64,000 bases of DNA from Apiospora phragmitis (Eukaryota > Ascomycota > Sordariomycetes > Amphisphaeriales > Apiosporaceae), in assembly GCA_038363925.1 (NCBI GenBank), contig JAQQWL010000009.1, positions 3,224,001-3,288,000 on the forward strand, given 5' to 3'. Positions 1 through 10,664 of the stretch are shown here, one piece after another. The first letter of the stretch is position 1; every line of letters begins with the position of its first letter. The notes beneath the pieces are model-generated. The model had not been told where the DNA came from. It worked only from the letters and a program-made list of their open reading frames with translations, and ran no database searches. The translations under genes and the position numbers were made by a program.

Positions 1-716
1 AGAGGCCTTGTCCTGAAGAATTACCTTGCCGGATTTGTAGGCGTCGGTTTTGGTGATCTCGAAACTAGGTGACACGGCGAGTAGGTTTGGCACGTGCTCA
101 TCTATGTAGAGACACTTTCCCCTGCCAGATATCACATCCTTGGTCGAGTGTACCCTAGTAAAGTCATTGAAGGTGCCATCAAGCTGATCTTCGAGCGTGG
201 TCAAGAGAGTATTCACTCGCACCCAGCGGGGATACAGGTTCTCCTTCTCGGCGAAAGCTGCTTCCACCTGGTCTCGGAGAGCATCTATTGACACTGCTTT
301 CCTCCTTAACCTCGCTCTTGTGAGCTCGGACGATAGGCGAGCCTTATGGCGCTCGACTGCGGCGCGGAGGCCATGAGTACTAGGGAGTGCAATGCCCTTC
401 TTCGCCAAAAGGTAGTCGTGCACCAGCAAAGATGCAAGGATTGGTGTGAGCTGTAGACAAGTCAGCCAGTTATCTGAAAGTGTTAGATTAATGCCGACAA
501 TATGCAGCCACATACTTTGCGCTCAAGCTTTAGGATGCCTGCATTCTCGATGACCTCCTTGAGTACGGCACTCCACTTGCAGGTTTCCAGAGCTAGAGCA
601 TAGATTTGCTGTTGCGGCGATTTGAGATCCTTGCGGTTGAAAATGCGTGTTTTCAGATTGCCGCCAGCCTCGGGCGAAAGCGACAAAATCTCTGCCGCTT
701 CGTGATAGAGGGACAT
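1..716 (-). CDS. RCM1: 25S/28S rRNA cytosine-C5 methyltransferase (RCM1/NSUN5), 5' part only
   Basis: RCM1/NSUN5 enzymes methylate a cytosine in the large-subunit rRNA in the nucleolus, using SAM. Exon 1 (716-516) encodes 67 residues beginning MSLYHEAAEIL and containing QQQIYALALETCKWSAVL, which follows the NSUN5 N-terminus closely. The donor GTATG begins at 515; the acceptor CAG ends at 451. Exon 2 runs in phase 0 from 450 (LTPILASLLVHDYLLAKKG) to the window edge, still open at base 1, where it reads YKSGKVILQDKAS. A basic helix-rich segment and a PRWVRVNTL motif near residue 140 are typical of the pre-catalytic region. The SAM-binding and catalytic cysteine motifs are outside the window. 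About 217 residues are visible. The gene is divergent from the potassium transporter. Identity is sure at family level; no frame break is seen in this part. Confidence 0.85.
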
Positions 717-1906
717 CTCTCCAATCTAACAATCAGGTAAAGGAATGAGGTAATTGCCCATGCATGTTGAGCCTCGAGTAAGCCTCAATGCTAGCCAATC
801 GATCGTTGCACAATTCGCAAGTAAGAAGCTTTTTTTCTCCTGATAAAGTATGTACATATGCACGTATGCAGCTTTGGTCACCTCTGCTAGACTAATATGG
901 ACTTAGATGGAGTCCTACTGCTCGGTAAAGTGATATAGCCCCGCTTTAGTATTCACCTCGATAACTAACCTCAGCCCGTTAACTCGGTGAGAGTCAACTG
1001 GAGGGACTTGGTAATCCCCAGCACGAAGTTAACGTCTCTGGAGGAATCACTTACCTTACCACATTCTGCAAGCGTACCTATTTATTATAAATTTCTGATC
1101 GAAAGGGACCTGTTTTACGCACCGGCTGATGACTCGAGGCGATCAGCACCGATCAGCACCAACCAGTTACGAGTCAGAACTGAGCTCAGCCATCCTCTAT
1201 ATATGCCTTTCAGATCAAGTGACGGCCTTCCATCTTATGGCGGTCAACGGCATTAAATAGGATGTGCCATGCATCCCCTCCTAGTCCTACACAGTCCTGA
1301 CCGTGATATGCGAAAAGGAATCCAGCGCATGCGTTTACTCTCCAGATCTCGGCTAGGGACCGGAGCAGGCCAATATACCATGGCTTGCTGATCTTGATCT
1401 GCAGCTTCAAGATCTGGAGAGGCATTTGTTGTCCAGTGGCACATCGATCACAAGGCTGGCGAACTAGTCAGCGGCCAGACATCCTCATGCGATACCGTTG
1501 AACTAGCCACCGCCTGCATTATGGTACTACCCTACCAGTCTGATTATGAAGGCTTCTTTGAGCTTTTACTGGTTCGATGACTGACCGTTCTCCTGTCCTA
1601 CCTTCCCCATCCAAGGAAACAAATTCCATTATGGCTAGTAGCATTGCTGGGCAAGCTCTTACGGTGTGATGTATATGATTTGTCACAGATCTGTCCTTTT
1701 TCCCAGTAGACAAAAAGAGACACTCAGCATAACCGGCAAGCCATTCGTAAGCTCACAAGTTCTACAGCGCAGACTAGATAGAGCTGCAGGGACCCAGTCG
1801 ATATAGAAAGAGGCAGTCCTCAGTCCGAGTATCAAAATCACGGCCACTTGCTCTGAACTCCCTTGCTTTCGGGTTCTTCCTTTCTCGAACACCTACAGCC
1901 GCCGTG
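717..1906. promoter_or_regulatory. Divergent intergenic region RCM1 / HAK transporter
   Basis: This 1.2 kb holds the presumed promoters of both divergent genes. I see no conserved coding sequence; the short open frames here lack any recognisable family. A perfect 10-bp tandem direct repeat (GATCAGCACC twice) lies at 1141-1160, and TGACTC, a half-match to a Gcn4/CPC-1 site, lies just upstream at about 1130. These are visible words only; function is not shown. Confidence 0.4.
1141..1160. repeat. 10-bp direct repeat, two copies
   Basis: The word GATCAGCACC occurs twice in immediate succession, followed by a partial third similarity. It sits in the RCM1/HAK divergent promoter region. No function can be assigned. 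Confidence 0.5.
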
Positions 1907-4683
1907 ATGAGCAAAAATGCGCCCAAACAGTCCACTCCAATGACGACCAGGGGCGGCGTTCTTGAACACCCGCTGGGGCAAAGGTCGACCGCAGAAGCGA
2001 GCATTGGAAGAAGTCGTTCAGCAGGCAAAATACCACTTCAACCGCAGGTCACTTATGTTAGCGAGAAAAGTCAGAGAGTAGACGATCTGGAACGAGCAAA
2101 ACGACTTGACCAAGAAGACTTGGATAATGGCAATGCGCAGGTAATGTCATCATCACTACCCAGAGACACATAGTGCCGCAGCTTACATGGAAAGATAAGA
2201 AATACCATGGAAATATTCTCCTCTGGCTTTCGTTTCAAAGCATTGGAGTCATATACGGCGATATTGGGACTTCTCCCCTATATGTCTTCTCCTCGACCTT
2301 CGACGGCCACCCCTCCTGGGATGATGTAGGTGGATTGATGATTCTGCATACATACACCAAGAAGACGATGGCGAAGTAGCTAATCTCTCGCTAGCTTGTC
2401 GGCGCACTCTCCATCATAATCTGGTCTCTGGTTCTGATTGTGACTTTGAAGTACTGCTTCATCGTCCTGGCTGCTGGCGATCATGGCCATGGCGGCACCT
2501 TCGCCCTCTACAGCTTATTGGCACGATCCATGAACATCACGCCGGAAGATCCGTATAACCCGCGGCATGCATCAGTGTCAGACCCCTGCCGGACAGGCAG
2601 TACCAGGTCCACTAACCAGAGACTCCGGAGTTATCTTGAAAATTCCTCTCGTGCTAAGTTTGCTCTGCAGATAATCGGTATTCTAGGTGTTTCGCTCGTC
2701 ATAGCTGACGGCATCTTGACCCCGGCCCAATCGGTACTAGGCGCCGTCCAAGGAGTCTACGTTATCAACCCTGAATTGGGTAGACCAACTGTCACCGCCA
2801 TCGCCTGTTGTATTCTCGCGATATTCTTCCTGATCCAACCTTTTGGGACATCTAAGCTGGGCACAGCCTTTGCCCCGATCGTGACGATCTGGCTGCTGTT
2901 CAGCTTGGGGTCGGGGATTTACAATCTCATTGTGTATGATCACACGGTCCTGAAAGCTTTCAGCCCCTACTTTGCCTTTGCTTACTTGGCTCGCAATGGT
3001 CATGAGGGCTGGAAGTCACTGAGTGGTCTGCTGCTTGCAGTCACGGGAGCCGAAGCTATGGTGAGTCCACCATAAACCACTGTGTGAAGCAGTCTGCTAC
3101 CTATTTCTGCCAAAACAGTATTGCTAACGGCCCAACAGTTTGCGAATCTAGCTGCTTTCAGCAAGAAAGCAGTTCAGATATCGTGGCTAGGGATAAGCTT
3201 CCCCTGTTAGTCAATCCTTCTCCAATGCCTCACCAATCTTGCCAGCTAATCGTTGCGTATGGCAGGCGTGCTTTTCGCCTATATCGGCCAGGCAGCCTTC
3301 ATATCTATGGACACAACGCGGACCGCGTATAGCAACCCATTCTTCTACACAGTACCGCCAGGAACCCTGTATTTCAGTCTGGTAATCGCCATACTTGCCG
3401 CCGTTGTCGCCTCCCAGGCACTGATCACCTCGACCTTCCAACTCTTGAGCCAGGTGATGCGGCTGTCTTACTTCCCCAATATCAAGACTGTCCACACCTC
3501 CAAGCTTTTCCATTACCACATTTATATTCCTGCTGCCAACTGGCTGTTGATGATCTGCACAGTGGCTGTGACAGCTATATTTGATAACGTAAGTTCTCCG
3601 GGCGAACAGTCGACATCTGGTGTGTTGATCAGTACGATGCTGAATTGTTACTCTCTATATAGACTACGTCTCTTGGTAGCGCCTATGGCGTTTGTGTTAT
3701 TCTCGTTACGCTCTTCTCGACTTTCATGGTCGCACTGGTAGCCATATTGGTATGGCAGATTCAGTTTTACTTCGTTCTGCCCGTATTCTTACTATTTCTT
3801 GCCCTCGACGCCACGTATACCTCCGCCGTCCTCACAAAAAACCCCAAGGGGCTTGGTAACACTCACTTTCCCTCCTTTTCTAATGCTGCCCCTCCCCCCC
3901 CCCTCTCTCTCTCTAAGTATAAAACTCGATTTGCTAACACGCACATGTCCCCTCTCTTTCAGGTTCACGCTTGTATTCGGCTTTGTCCTGTCCTCGATCC
4001 TCATGCTATGGCGGTACGGCAAGGAGGCGCAATGGGCTGCCGAGTCCACCAAGCGGCTGCGGCCCGAGAGCCTCCTGAACCTCAAGCGGACGCCGCCGCA
4101 CCTGGCGCGGCAGTGGGGCGGCGCGCGCATCGGCACGGTGCCGGGCCTGGGCGTCTTCTTCTCCAAGTCGGACGACGCGCGCGTCGTCTCGACCTCGTTC
4201 GCGCAGTTCCTCACCAAGTTCGCCGCGCGCCCGCGCGTCGTCGTCTTCTTCCACGTGCGCTCCCTGCCCGTGCCCCACGTGAGCCCGGCCGACCGCTACA
4301 TCGTCGCGCGCGCGGCCCCGGCCAACGTCTTCGGCCCCCACAGCTACCGCGTCGTCCTCCGCCACGGCTATGCCGACCACGTGCTGCGGCCCGGCCTCGA
4401 CGCCGCCATCGTCCACCAGATCGAGCGCATCCTCTCGGGCGGCGACCCGGGCAGCCTCGCCGAGCTCGACGCCCTCCGCGCCGCCTACACGGCCCAGACC
4501 GTCTACGTCGTCGGCAAGGAGACGATGCGGCTCCAGCGGGAGCAGGTCGGCTTCCGGGTCTGGATCCGACGGATGCTGCTGACGGCGTTCTTGTGCATTC
4601 TGGATAACTCGCGCGCCAAGATGGCCGACATGGATCTCGATGCTGATAGGATCGTGGAGGTGGGCTTTGTTACAGATCTTTAG
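1907..4683 (+). CDS. HAK1: HAK/KUP-family high-affinity potassium transporter
   Basis: HAK/KUP proteins are plasma-membrane K+ uptake systems with about 12 membrane segments. I assemble seven exons: 1907-2140, 2182-2325, 2395-3060, 3139-3205, 3266-3588, 3663-3855 and 3963-4683. The first in-frame ATG is 1907. Motifs seen in order: SIGVIYGDIGTSPLYVFSS, the LAAGDHGHGGTFALYSLL pore-region segment, FANLAAFSKKAVQISWLG, and AYIGQAAF. The C-terminal cytosolic domain fills the last exon (LTKNPKG, then FTLVFGFVLSS). Introns 2-5 join in frame; the first intron is short (41 bp). At the exon 6/7 junction the donor leaves one base (3855) while the acceptor needs two, so one base is missing; one extra G before GTAAC would restore the family spacing between KNPKG and FTL. 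The last exon is far richer in G+C than the earlier ones. Family assignment is secure; the reading frame is not. Confidence 0.85.
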
Positions 4684-5396
4684 CCACCCTATCAGGGGCC
4701 GTTTCCCTTTGCTCCATCGCGAGACGTACAGGTGCTACCGATTATGTTTGATGCAGAAACTCGTTTGTATATACGTGATGACGTTCAGCTAGTAGTTAGT
4801 GGAGGAAAATGGAATCTGGCTCTCGATGCTCTTTGTTGTTGACGAGGGAGATTCAGGGCTCCTGACGATGGCTCAATTGCATCTTGAACGCCTTTCTGCA
4901 CTAGTATGTAATAGTTTTCGTCCATACGCGCCGTCCATTTCCAAGTCCAAGAAGTTACATGTTGACCCCCAACAGGGTTGACAAGGCGATTCGAGTTCGA
5001 AACGCCACAAAAGCACCAACGGTCGCTTGGCTTTGCTTGACCGCGCCAAAGACCGTAAAAAGATGGTTGATGAGCAACTTGGCTGCGGGCAGGACCTAGT
5101 ACCTGGAACGCATATATAGCCGAGCATCACTCGAAACCACCATTTCGAACTCATGTATAATTTGCATTGAGTGATAGTTGCCAGAATCTTCTTCATTCTT
5201 ATACACGCAAGTTGATCACCCATCATCATAAGAGGACGTCAAAATCTATCTATATCTATCCTACCTAGCCAATGTCTATAGTTTCCTCGGAAAAACTCCA
5301 TATAAGCCCATTAATCCTCAACTCGGGGCCACCCATAAATTACCGTTTCGCTAAAATGCAACCATCGCCACAGGCACGATACCACCGCCGCGGCAC
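4684..5396. other. Tail-to-tail intergenic region
   Basis: This 0.7 kb lies between the 3' ends of the convergent HAK transporter and the alpha/beta hydrolase. It should hold both 3' UTRs. I see no RNA gene, repeat or coding family in it. Confidence 0.5.
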
Positions 5397-8009
5397 CTAA
5401 CCTGACGATACGGACTTTGCCCCTTGGGCAGCAGAAGGACCAAGCCCAATGCCCTTCTTGCGACCCCGTGTGATCGCCTCCAATGCCCGGCCCACCGCGT
5501 TCAAGTCGCCCAGTATAGTGATGTGCCCCCGGTCGGTGCTGATCCGGCCGCCCTTGACCAGGTCGTAGCCCGGAGGCAGCATCGCCTCGCGCGCAAGCAC
5601 GACACCGTCGCCGCTGCGGAACATCAACTCATCGTAGCAGTCTGTGGAGGCAATCGCTTCCCGGCACGTTACATGGGCAGCGTAGACAGTCGGAATGTCC
5701 TTTCCGTACATGACGGCAAACGGAGGATACGAGTTGGTCTCGACCAACTCCGGTTTGTGAGCCAGTTCAGTGCGGAACTGTTTCGTATCGCTCAGCGTTC
5801 GAATCAAGTATTCCATGTTCCGCTCCTTCGACCCCATATCTCCGTTTTGCTGAGTGCTCTTCGCGTCCGGCTGCCCACTGCCCATCTGGGGTGCGATTGT
5901 TCGATCTTGCGTGACTTCGTGCCGGGCAGTTTCCGCTGCGTGGTTGTTGCGTGTCTGCGGTCCACGAAGATCACTAGCGCTGCTGTTGCCACGGCTCCTT
6001 CCGGGCATGGCCGGTAAGGAGGCAGAGAGATTCAGGAACGAGCCGAAGGGGCTTTGCCTAGTATTCCAGGCCGGCAGCGGCGTTTCGATGCTTGGACACA
6101 GGCTGTACCGGGCCCATGACTGAGGGTCGTAAAAGTCAACTGGATACTCGTCGCCAGTGTGCTTGTTGACAAAGCAGAAGCCATCCTCTGGCAGAAAGAC
6201 GAACGAGGTCCTGAGCGTAAAGTTAACATGAGCCGTGAGAACCTTTTCGTTGAGCAGGACAGCATCGCCATTCCGCAACGGCCCCAGAATGTTGATGCAT
6301 CTCTGAGGTGTGCCGGCGTAGATCACGCCAGCGAATAACTCCGGCCTTTGGTTCACAGCATGACGCGTAATCAGGCCTCCCAAGCTATGCGCGATCACCG
6401 TGGCACCTCTTGCCTCCGAAATGCCAGCTTGATTAGAAGGAAGCTTCTCTAGGAACGCGAGCAACTTCCTTGAGAGAAGCTTAGGACTCAATCGCCAATC
6501 CCAGCCGAAGTCCCACACCCTCAACTTTCCGTTTTTAGCATTTTCACACTCCCGCAACTTCTTGAACAGCCGCTTGGAGATATCGACGGGGCCAATGTTT
6601 TGTAGCATGCCCGAAGGGTAGATAGTTTCCTCCATCTTCTCTTCGTCCTCGGGGTCCAACCCAACCTCCAAGTTCACCTTTCTTATATTCAAGCCCACTT
6701 TGACTGGGACCCAGACTTGCCTGTTTGTCTTGGTCGACCTCAGCACAGATCCGCGGTAGCCACCCATGATGACAATATCGCCCGTTAAGGACTCCATAGC
6801 ACGATCAAGCTCGGGGAACTTGCTGTCGAGCGCTGAGTTGAAACCTGGACTGGGCATACCCGGAGAGGGCGCAGGACTAGTACCCTCTAAGCCGAATATC
6901 GAGTTGCGCTTCAAAGGTGCCGGTATCATGTTGGGAAGCTGCGGCATCTTGAAGGTAGGTCTGTCCCAGCTGTCCTTGATGGCTTTTAGTCTCGAGTTAG
7001 TCTGCTCTCGGACATGTCCCCATCTGTCATCGTCTCCATAGGATGAAACCCGCGAAAGCGTAAGGTAGGGCATCGAGTCGTGCGAGGTTGATCTGCGGAT
7101 GGGCCTTGGTCTATTTGACACGGCCGATGTTGGCCTGGAGTTCGGCTCCAAGCCGTTCGGGCTCTTCACGATGGGAGGACTTGTTATCCGATCTTCCGCC
7201 TGCCCACTTTTTGCGCCATTCGAAACTGACCCATCTCCCGCAGCAGCGGGCCGCGACTCTGCATTACCGTCAGTGGAAGGGAGTGCACCCTTTTCCGAAA
7301 CCTGTTGTTTCGGAGTAGTCCCAGAAAGAAAAGAAGGCGAAGTTATGTTGGAGAAAAAGTTAGTAGGCAGTGTGATGCTAGGGAAAGCCCCGCGGATCCT
7401 TCTAAAGGTCTCGGCACCGGTGGTTGTCGATCTCCGTTGAGGGCTCTGGCCGAAGCCCCCGTACCGGAAAGGTTTCGACGACGATTCGCCCTCGACAATG
7501 TGCGTCCTAGGTCCAGCTTGCCATGGGGAAGGGCGCTTCTCAATCTCTGTTGGCTGGGATGGTATTTGGCCAACGGAGAAGCCTCTGTTATGACGGTTGG
7601 GCGCCTTGGCCAAGCCCGTCGGTGTGGCGCTTGGGTCCGAATGTGCGGGTCCCTCTGAGGTAGCTGCTCGAACCTCTGGCGCCGAGTCCCCTTCCATCAT
7701 GCTGAAAAGCCCACCGCCCTCGAGCCGATCCATGGCAGCCGCCTTTTCCGCGGCCGGAGTCTTGGGCGAGGTCAAGCGGGTGACGGCGGGGCTCAAGGCA
7801 GGCTGTATCATGGACTGAGCATCATCGGGGTCAAAGAAAAGAGGATCGTCCTCGCCGCCGCTATCCGACGACGAGGACTGAGGAGGCGGTCCCCTCGAGG
7901 GGATAGCCAGGCCTTGCGGCTCCCTGCTGTGGTTCAGGTTGGCATTGGCATTGCCATTGCTATGGGGCGGCAATGCCAGCGAGGCGTCGATGGTGGACAT
8001 GGTGGCCAT
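5397..8009 (-). CDS. LCAT/lipase-like alpha/beta hydrolase with long disordered N-terminus
   Basis: One uninterrupted exon of 870 codons. The first in-frame ATG is at 8009 (MATMSTIDASLALPPHSN); the frame is open further upstream but has no ATG there. Residues 1 to about 390 are Ser/Pro-rich and low in complexity, suggesting a disordered, possibly phosphorylated region. The hydrolase domain follows: GDIVIMGGYRGSVLRS, VWVPVKVGLN, then LRVWDFGWDWRLSP, which resembles the LCAT motif, and TVIAHSLGGLITRH, where HSLGG is the nucleophile elbow with Ser as probable nucleophile. A DEYPVDFYDP stretch and conserved C-terminal blocks (GDGVVLAREAMLPPG) follow. Fungal homologues of the yeast YJR098C type share this layout; the substrate is unknown, a lipid or acyl ester being likely. 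There is no signal peptide or obvious membrane segment. No frame break is seen. Confidence 0.7.
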   Translation of the reverse strand: MATMSTIDASLALPPHSNGNANANLNHSREPQGLAIPSRGPPPQSSSSDSGGEDDPLFFDPDDAQSMIQPALSPAVTRLTSPKTPAAEKAAAMDRLEGGGLFSMMEGDSAPEVRAATSEGPAHSDPSATPTGLAKAPNRHNRGFSVGQIPSQPTEIEKRPSPWQAGPRTHIVEGESSSKPFRYGGFGQSPQRRSTTTGAETFRRIRGAFPSITLPTNFFSNITSPSFLSGTTPKQQVSEKGALPSTDGNAESRPAAAGDGSVSNGAKSGQAEDRITSPPIVKSPNGLEPNSRPTSAVSNRPRPIRRSTSHDSMPYLTLSRVSSYGDDDRWGHVREQTNSRLKAIKDSWDRPTFKMPQLPNMIPAPLKRNSIFGLEGTSPAPSPGMPSPGFNSALDSKFPELDRAMESLTGDIVIMGGYRGSVLRSTKTNRQVWVPVKVGLNIRKVNLEVGLDPEDEEKMEETIYPSGMLQNIGPVDISKRLFKKLRECENAKNGKLRVWDFGWDWRLSPKLLSRKLLAFLEKLPSNQAGISEARGATVIAHSLGGLITRHAVNQRPELFAGVIYAGTPQRCINILGPLRNGDAVLLNEKVLTAHVNFTLRTSFVFLPEDGFCFVNKHTGDEYPVDFYDPQSWARYSLCPSIETPLPAWNTRQSPFGSFLNLSASLPAMPGRSRGNSSASDLRGPQTRNNHAAETARHEVTQDRTIAPQMGSGQPDAKSTQQNGDMGSKERNMEYLIRTLSDTKQFRTELAHKPELVETNSYPPFAVMYGKDIPTVYAAHVTCREAIASTDCYDELMFRSGDGVVLAREAMLPPGYDLVKGGRISTDRGHITILGDLNAVGRALEAITRGRKKGIGLGPSAAQGAKSVSSG

Positions 8010-10664
8010 GATGCCGGTTTGTTTGCATTCCTCCTCCCTAGACAGCGATGTTGCGAAGCCAGGCAAACCCACGGTGTAGTTGTTTGTCAGAAGGACAAAT
8101 TGGTGATTGATGGTCAAGAATAGGAATCCATTGGCAATCTTGCCAATAGTTGGTCCGTTGTGAACCCGAGGCAAAGCAAGCTCTGGCCGATGGAGGGTGT
8201 CCACTGGTAGACAGGCGACTAATGAATTACTTGTGGTTCGGATATGCCGGGGGGATTGGCAGATAAGAAAGCGTCTCTTTATAGAAGGAGGGAGTCAGGG
8301 GAGTCAGGGACGGTGTCACGAGTGAACAGAGCCAAGCCAAATAATCCAAAATACACCTTGTTTTGTTCATTAAAAGAGGAGGGTAATAGCCATGGGACTC
8401 AAATTAGAGGAAGAAGTACTTAGTGTGTGTGTAGTTAAGGCAAGGTAAGTAAGCAGGCCGGTAGACGAGCAATGGAACATGAAGGAGTAATGAGAAAGTC
8501 AGACCTGCCATGGCAACTGCCATGGCAGCAGCTACCGGGAAGTAAATAAACAGAGTTCCCAGAGGCCTGAGCTGAGAAAGAGATGTACTTGTCGATTGAC
8601 GGCATTCTTCCAGGGTACCGTATGGTATGGAATACAGCTGATTCATATTCCTGTCCGTCTGCCTGTCTGTCTGCCTGTAAAAGATACATGTCTGTAGGTT
8701 CTGGATGCGAGGAACCGGGTTGTGCTCTCTTGCATTGCCCCCACGTTGCAGCAGCTAATAGTTAACGAACTAGTCAGCAGTTGCTTGACTGGCGACAAGC
8801 AATGCCACAATCCCCGTCGTAGCGCATAGCCGTATTCTACTAGGTTAATATGTAGTAAGCTGAACCAAATCCCATCAATTGCTTTCAATTGGATTCTTTT
8901 GGCCGGCTCCGCGCCCCCTCCCTTTCTCTTGCACTTTCACCTCGCACTACATTGCTTGCTTGTTAGAAAAAAAAAGCGCTACATGATGGACTCGGGCAAT
9001 CCGGGGTCTAGTGTCGATATAACCTCTCTCATCTCTCTAAGCAATGTACATGCATACCATACTACATACTGGCGGCCCTGAATCGAATCAATCGGACAAC
9101 AAGGAGAAGAGGCCAGGGTTTCCGTACTTGACGTCATTCTGCCGGTACCTACCTAGTCTCACACCGCACTCGCTCGCGTCCCTCGCCATCGGTCGCGCGC
9201 GCCTCCGCTGCATAAGGGATAATAAATAAGACACATGCAAGGCCGCCACCTGCTCTCCCAAAAGCCAGCCCCTTTGCCGCGCCGCCGGTACGGTAGCGGA
9301 CAGATCATGACGCCAAGACTTCGTCGTCCCTCTTTGAGGCTCGATGCATGGTACGGACTATTGATTGATGATGTGTCGGAGGACAACGATCTCCCACACC
9401 CTCTCCCCGCAAATATGCATCCTGCAGCCCTTTCAGTCTTTCCAATTGGCTTTCGTTTCTTGCCATTGGATGAACTAAGCAGAACCGTTACATGGACTGG
9501 GCAGTCTCGCAGTGCAGGCAGACTGACAAGCTCAGCTAGCAATTAATACTGATGCCTGGCGAAGCAAACCCTGTCGAGACGTCAGACCGACCGACCGAGG
9601 TGGGGGGCGATCTCGGGCGCTTCTAGAGTTTCCTTTCGTCCCTGGCAGCTGAGCGATCCTACCTTGATTCCTTGTTCAGAGCACATCCAAGTATGCAGGA
9701 ACATACGGTACATTACCAAATCCTAAATATAGCGTGCGTGCTTGTTTGCATAAGTCAAAGGTATACTATTACTTGTATGTGCAAGTAGCTGTTCTACATA
9801 GACCATTCCGGGTGTCCCCAATCTCCTCATTCCATGGGGACCACACCACCGGCATAAAAGACCACCGTGCTGGCGTGGCAGAGCAAGCATCCACCGTCCG
9901 TGGCACAGGGGCCAGTGCATCTTCAATTCGCCCATTCTACGGTCCACTCGGATCCATCCAACGGTGGATTGAGACGTGTTAGTTGCTCAAGTCTAAACGC
10001 CGACGGTCTTTTACACAGAGTACATGTATTCGTATTCAGCAAACGATGGCAACGAGGGTATGTGACTGACAGCACGATGCAGTTCATGAGAGTGATACGG
10101 TTGAGGAGATTTGTAATATCTTCTTGTGCGATTTTGTACTATGTACGGAACACAATGGGGGCAAAAGTTTTGCGTCGCAAGCACGACGAATGCGGCATCT
10201 CTAAATAACGCAAAGGCAATGAATGCAATGCAATGCAACGCAACTCAACGCCGTGCCACGTCAAACGCAGGAAAGATAGAAGAAGCTGTCCTCCTTCAGC
10301 TTCGTGAATCACCTGAGCGACAAAACTGTTCGTTCCGCCGCCATATGTGCACTTTTGTGTCTCGAAAAGACCTCGCTCGCTTGCCCAATGCACCTTAATG
10401 TCTGAATCCTTTCATGCATGCCACCCTCCCAGAAAGTTTTGCGAAGAACGCCAGTCTATGTAACAAGAAAGTACCTTATCGTGTGTCAAATTTCAATATC
10501 GTAAAAGTCGAAGACACCAAGAGCGGCTTTATGGCCCCCGACGAAAGCTGAGACTCGGCATAGCCAGCCAAATGAATATTGGCTGTATATATGCATCGTA
10601 GAAAAGGCTCTGAGATGTTTTCTACCTGAAGCCAAAGGCTCCAGGTCCATCGTCGTCACTCGCT
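8010..10664. promoter_or_regulatory. 2.65 kb intergenic region upstream of the alpha/beta hydrolase
   Basis: It holds the hydrolase promoter/5' UTR (left) and the ITC1 3' region (right). No open frame here shows a recognisable domain or intron structure. Visible words: two adjacent palindromic TGCCATGGCA copies near 8506-8526, TACCTACC at 9146-9153, and a short GCAATGCAA-type repeat near 10215-10240. A non-coding RNA cannot be excluded. Confidence 0.4.
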
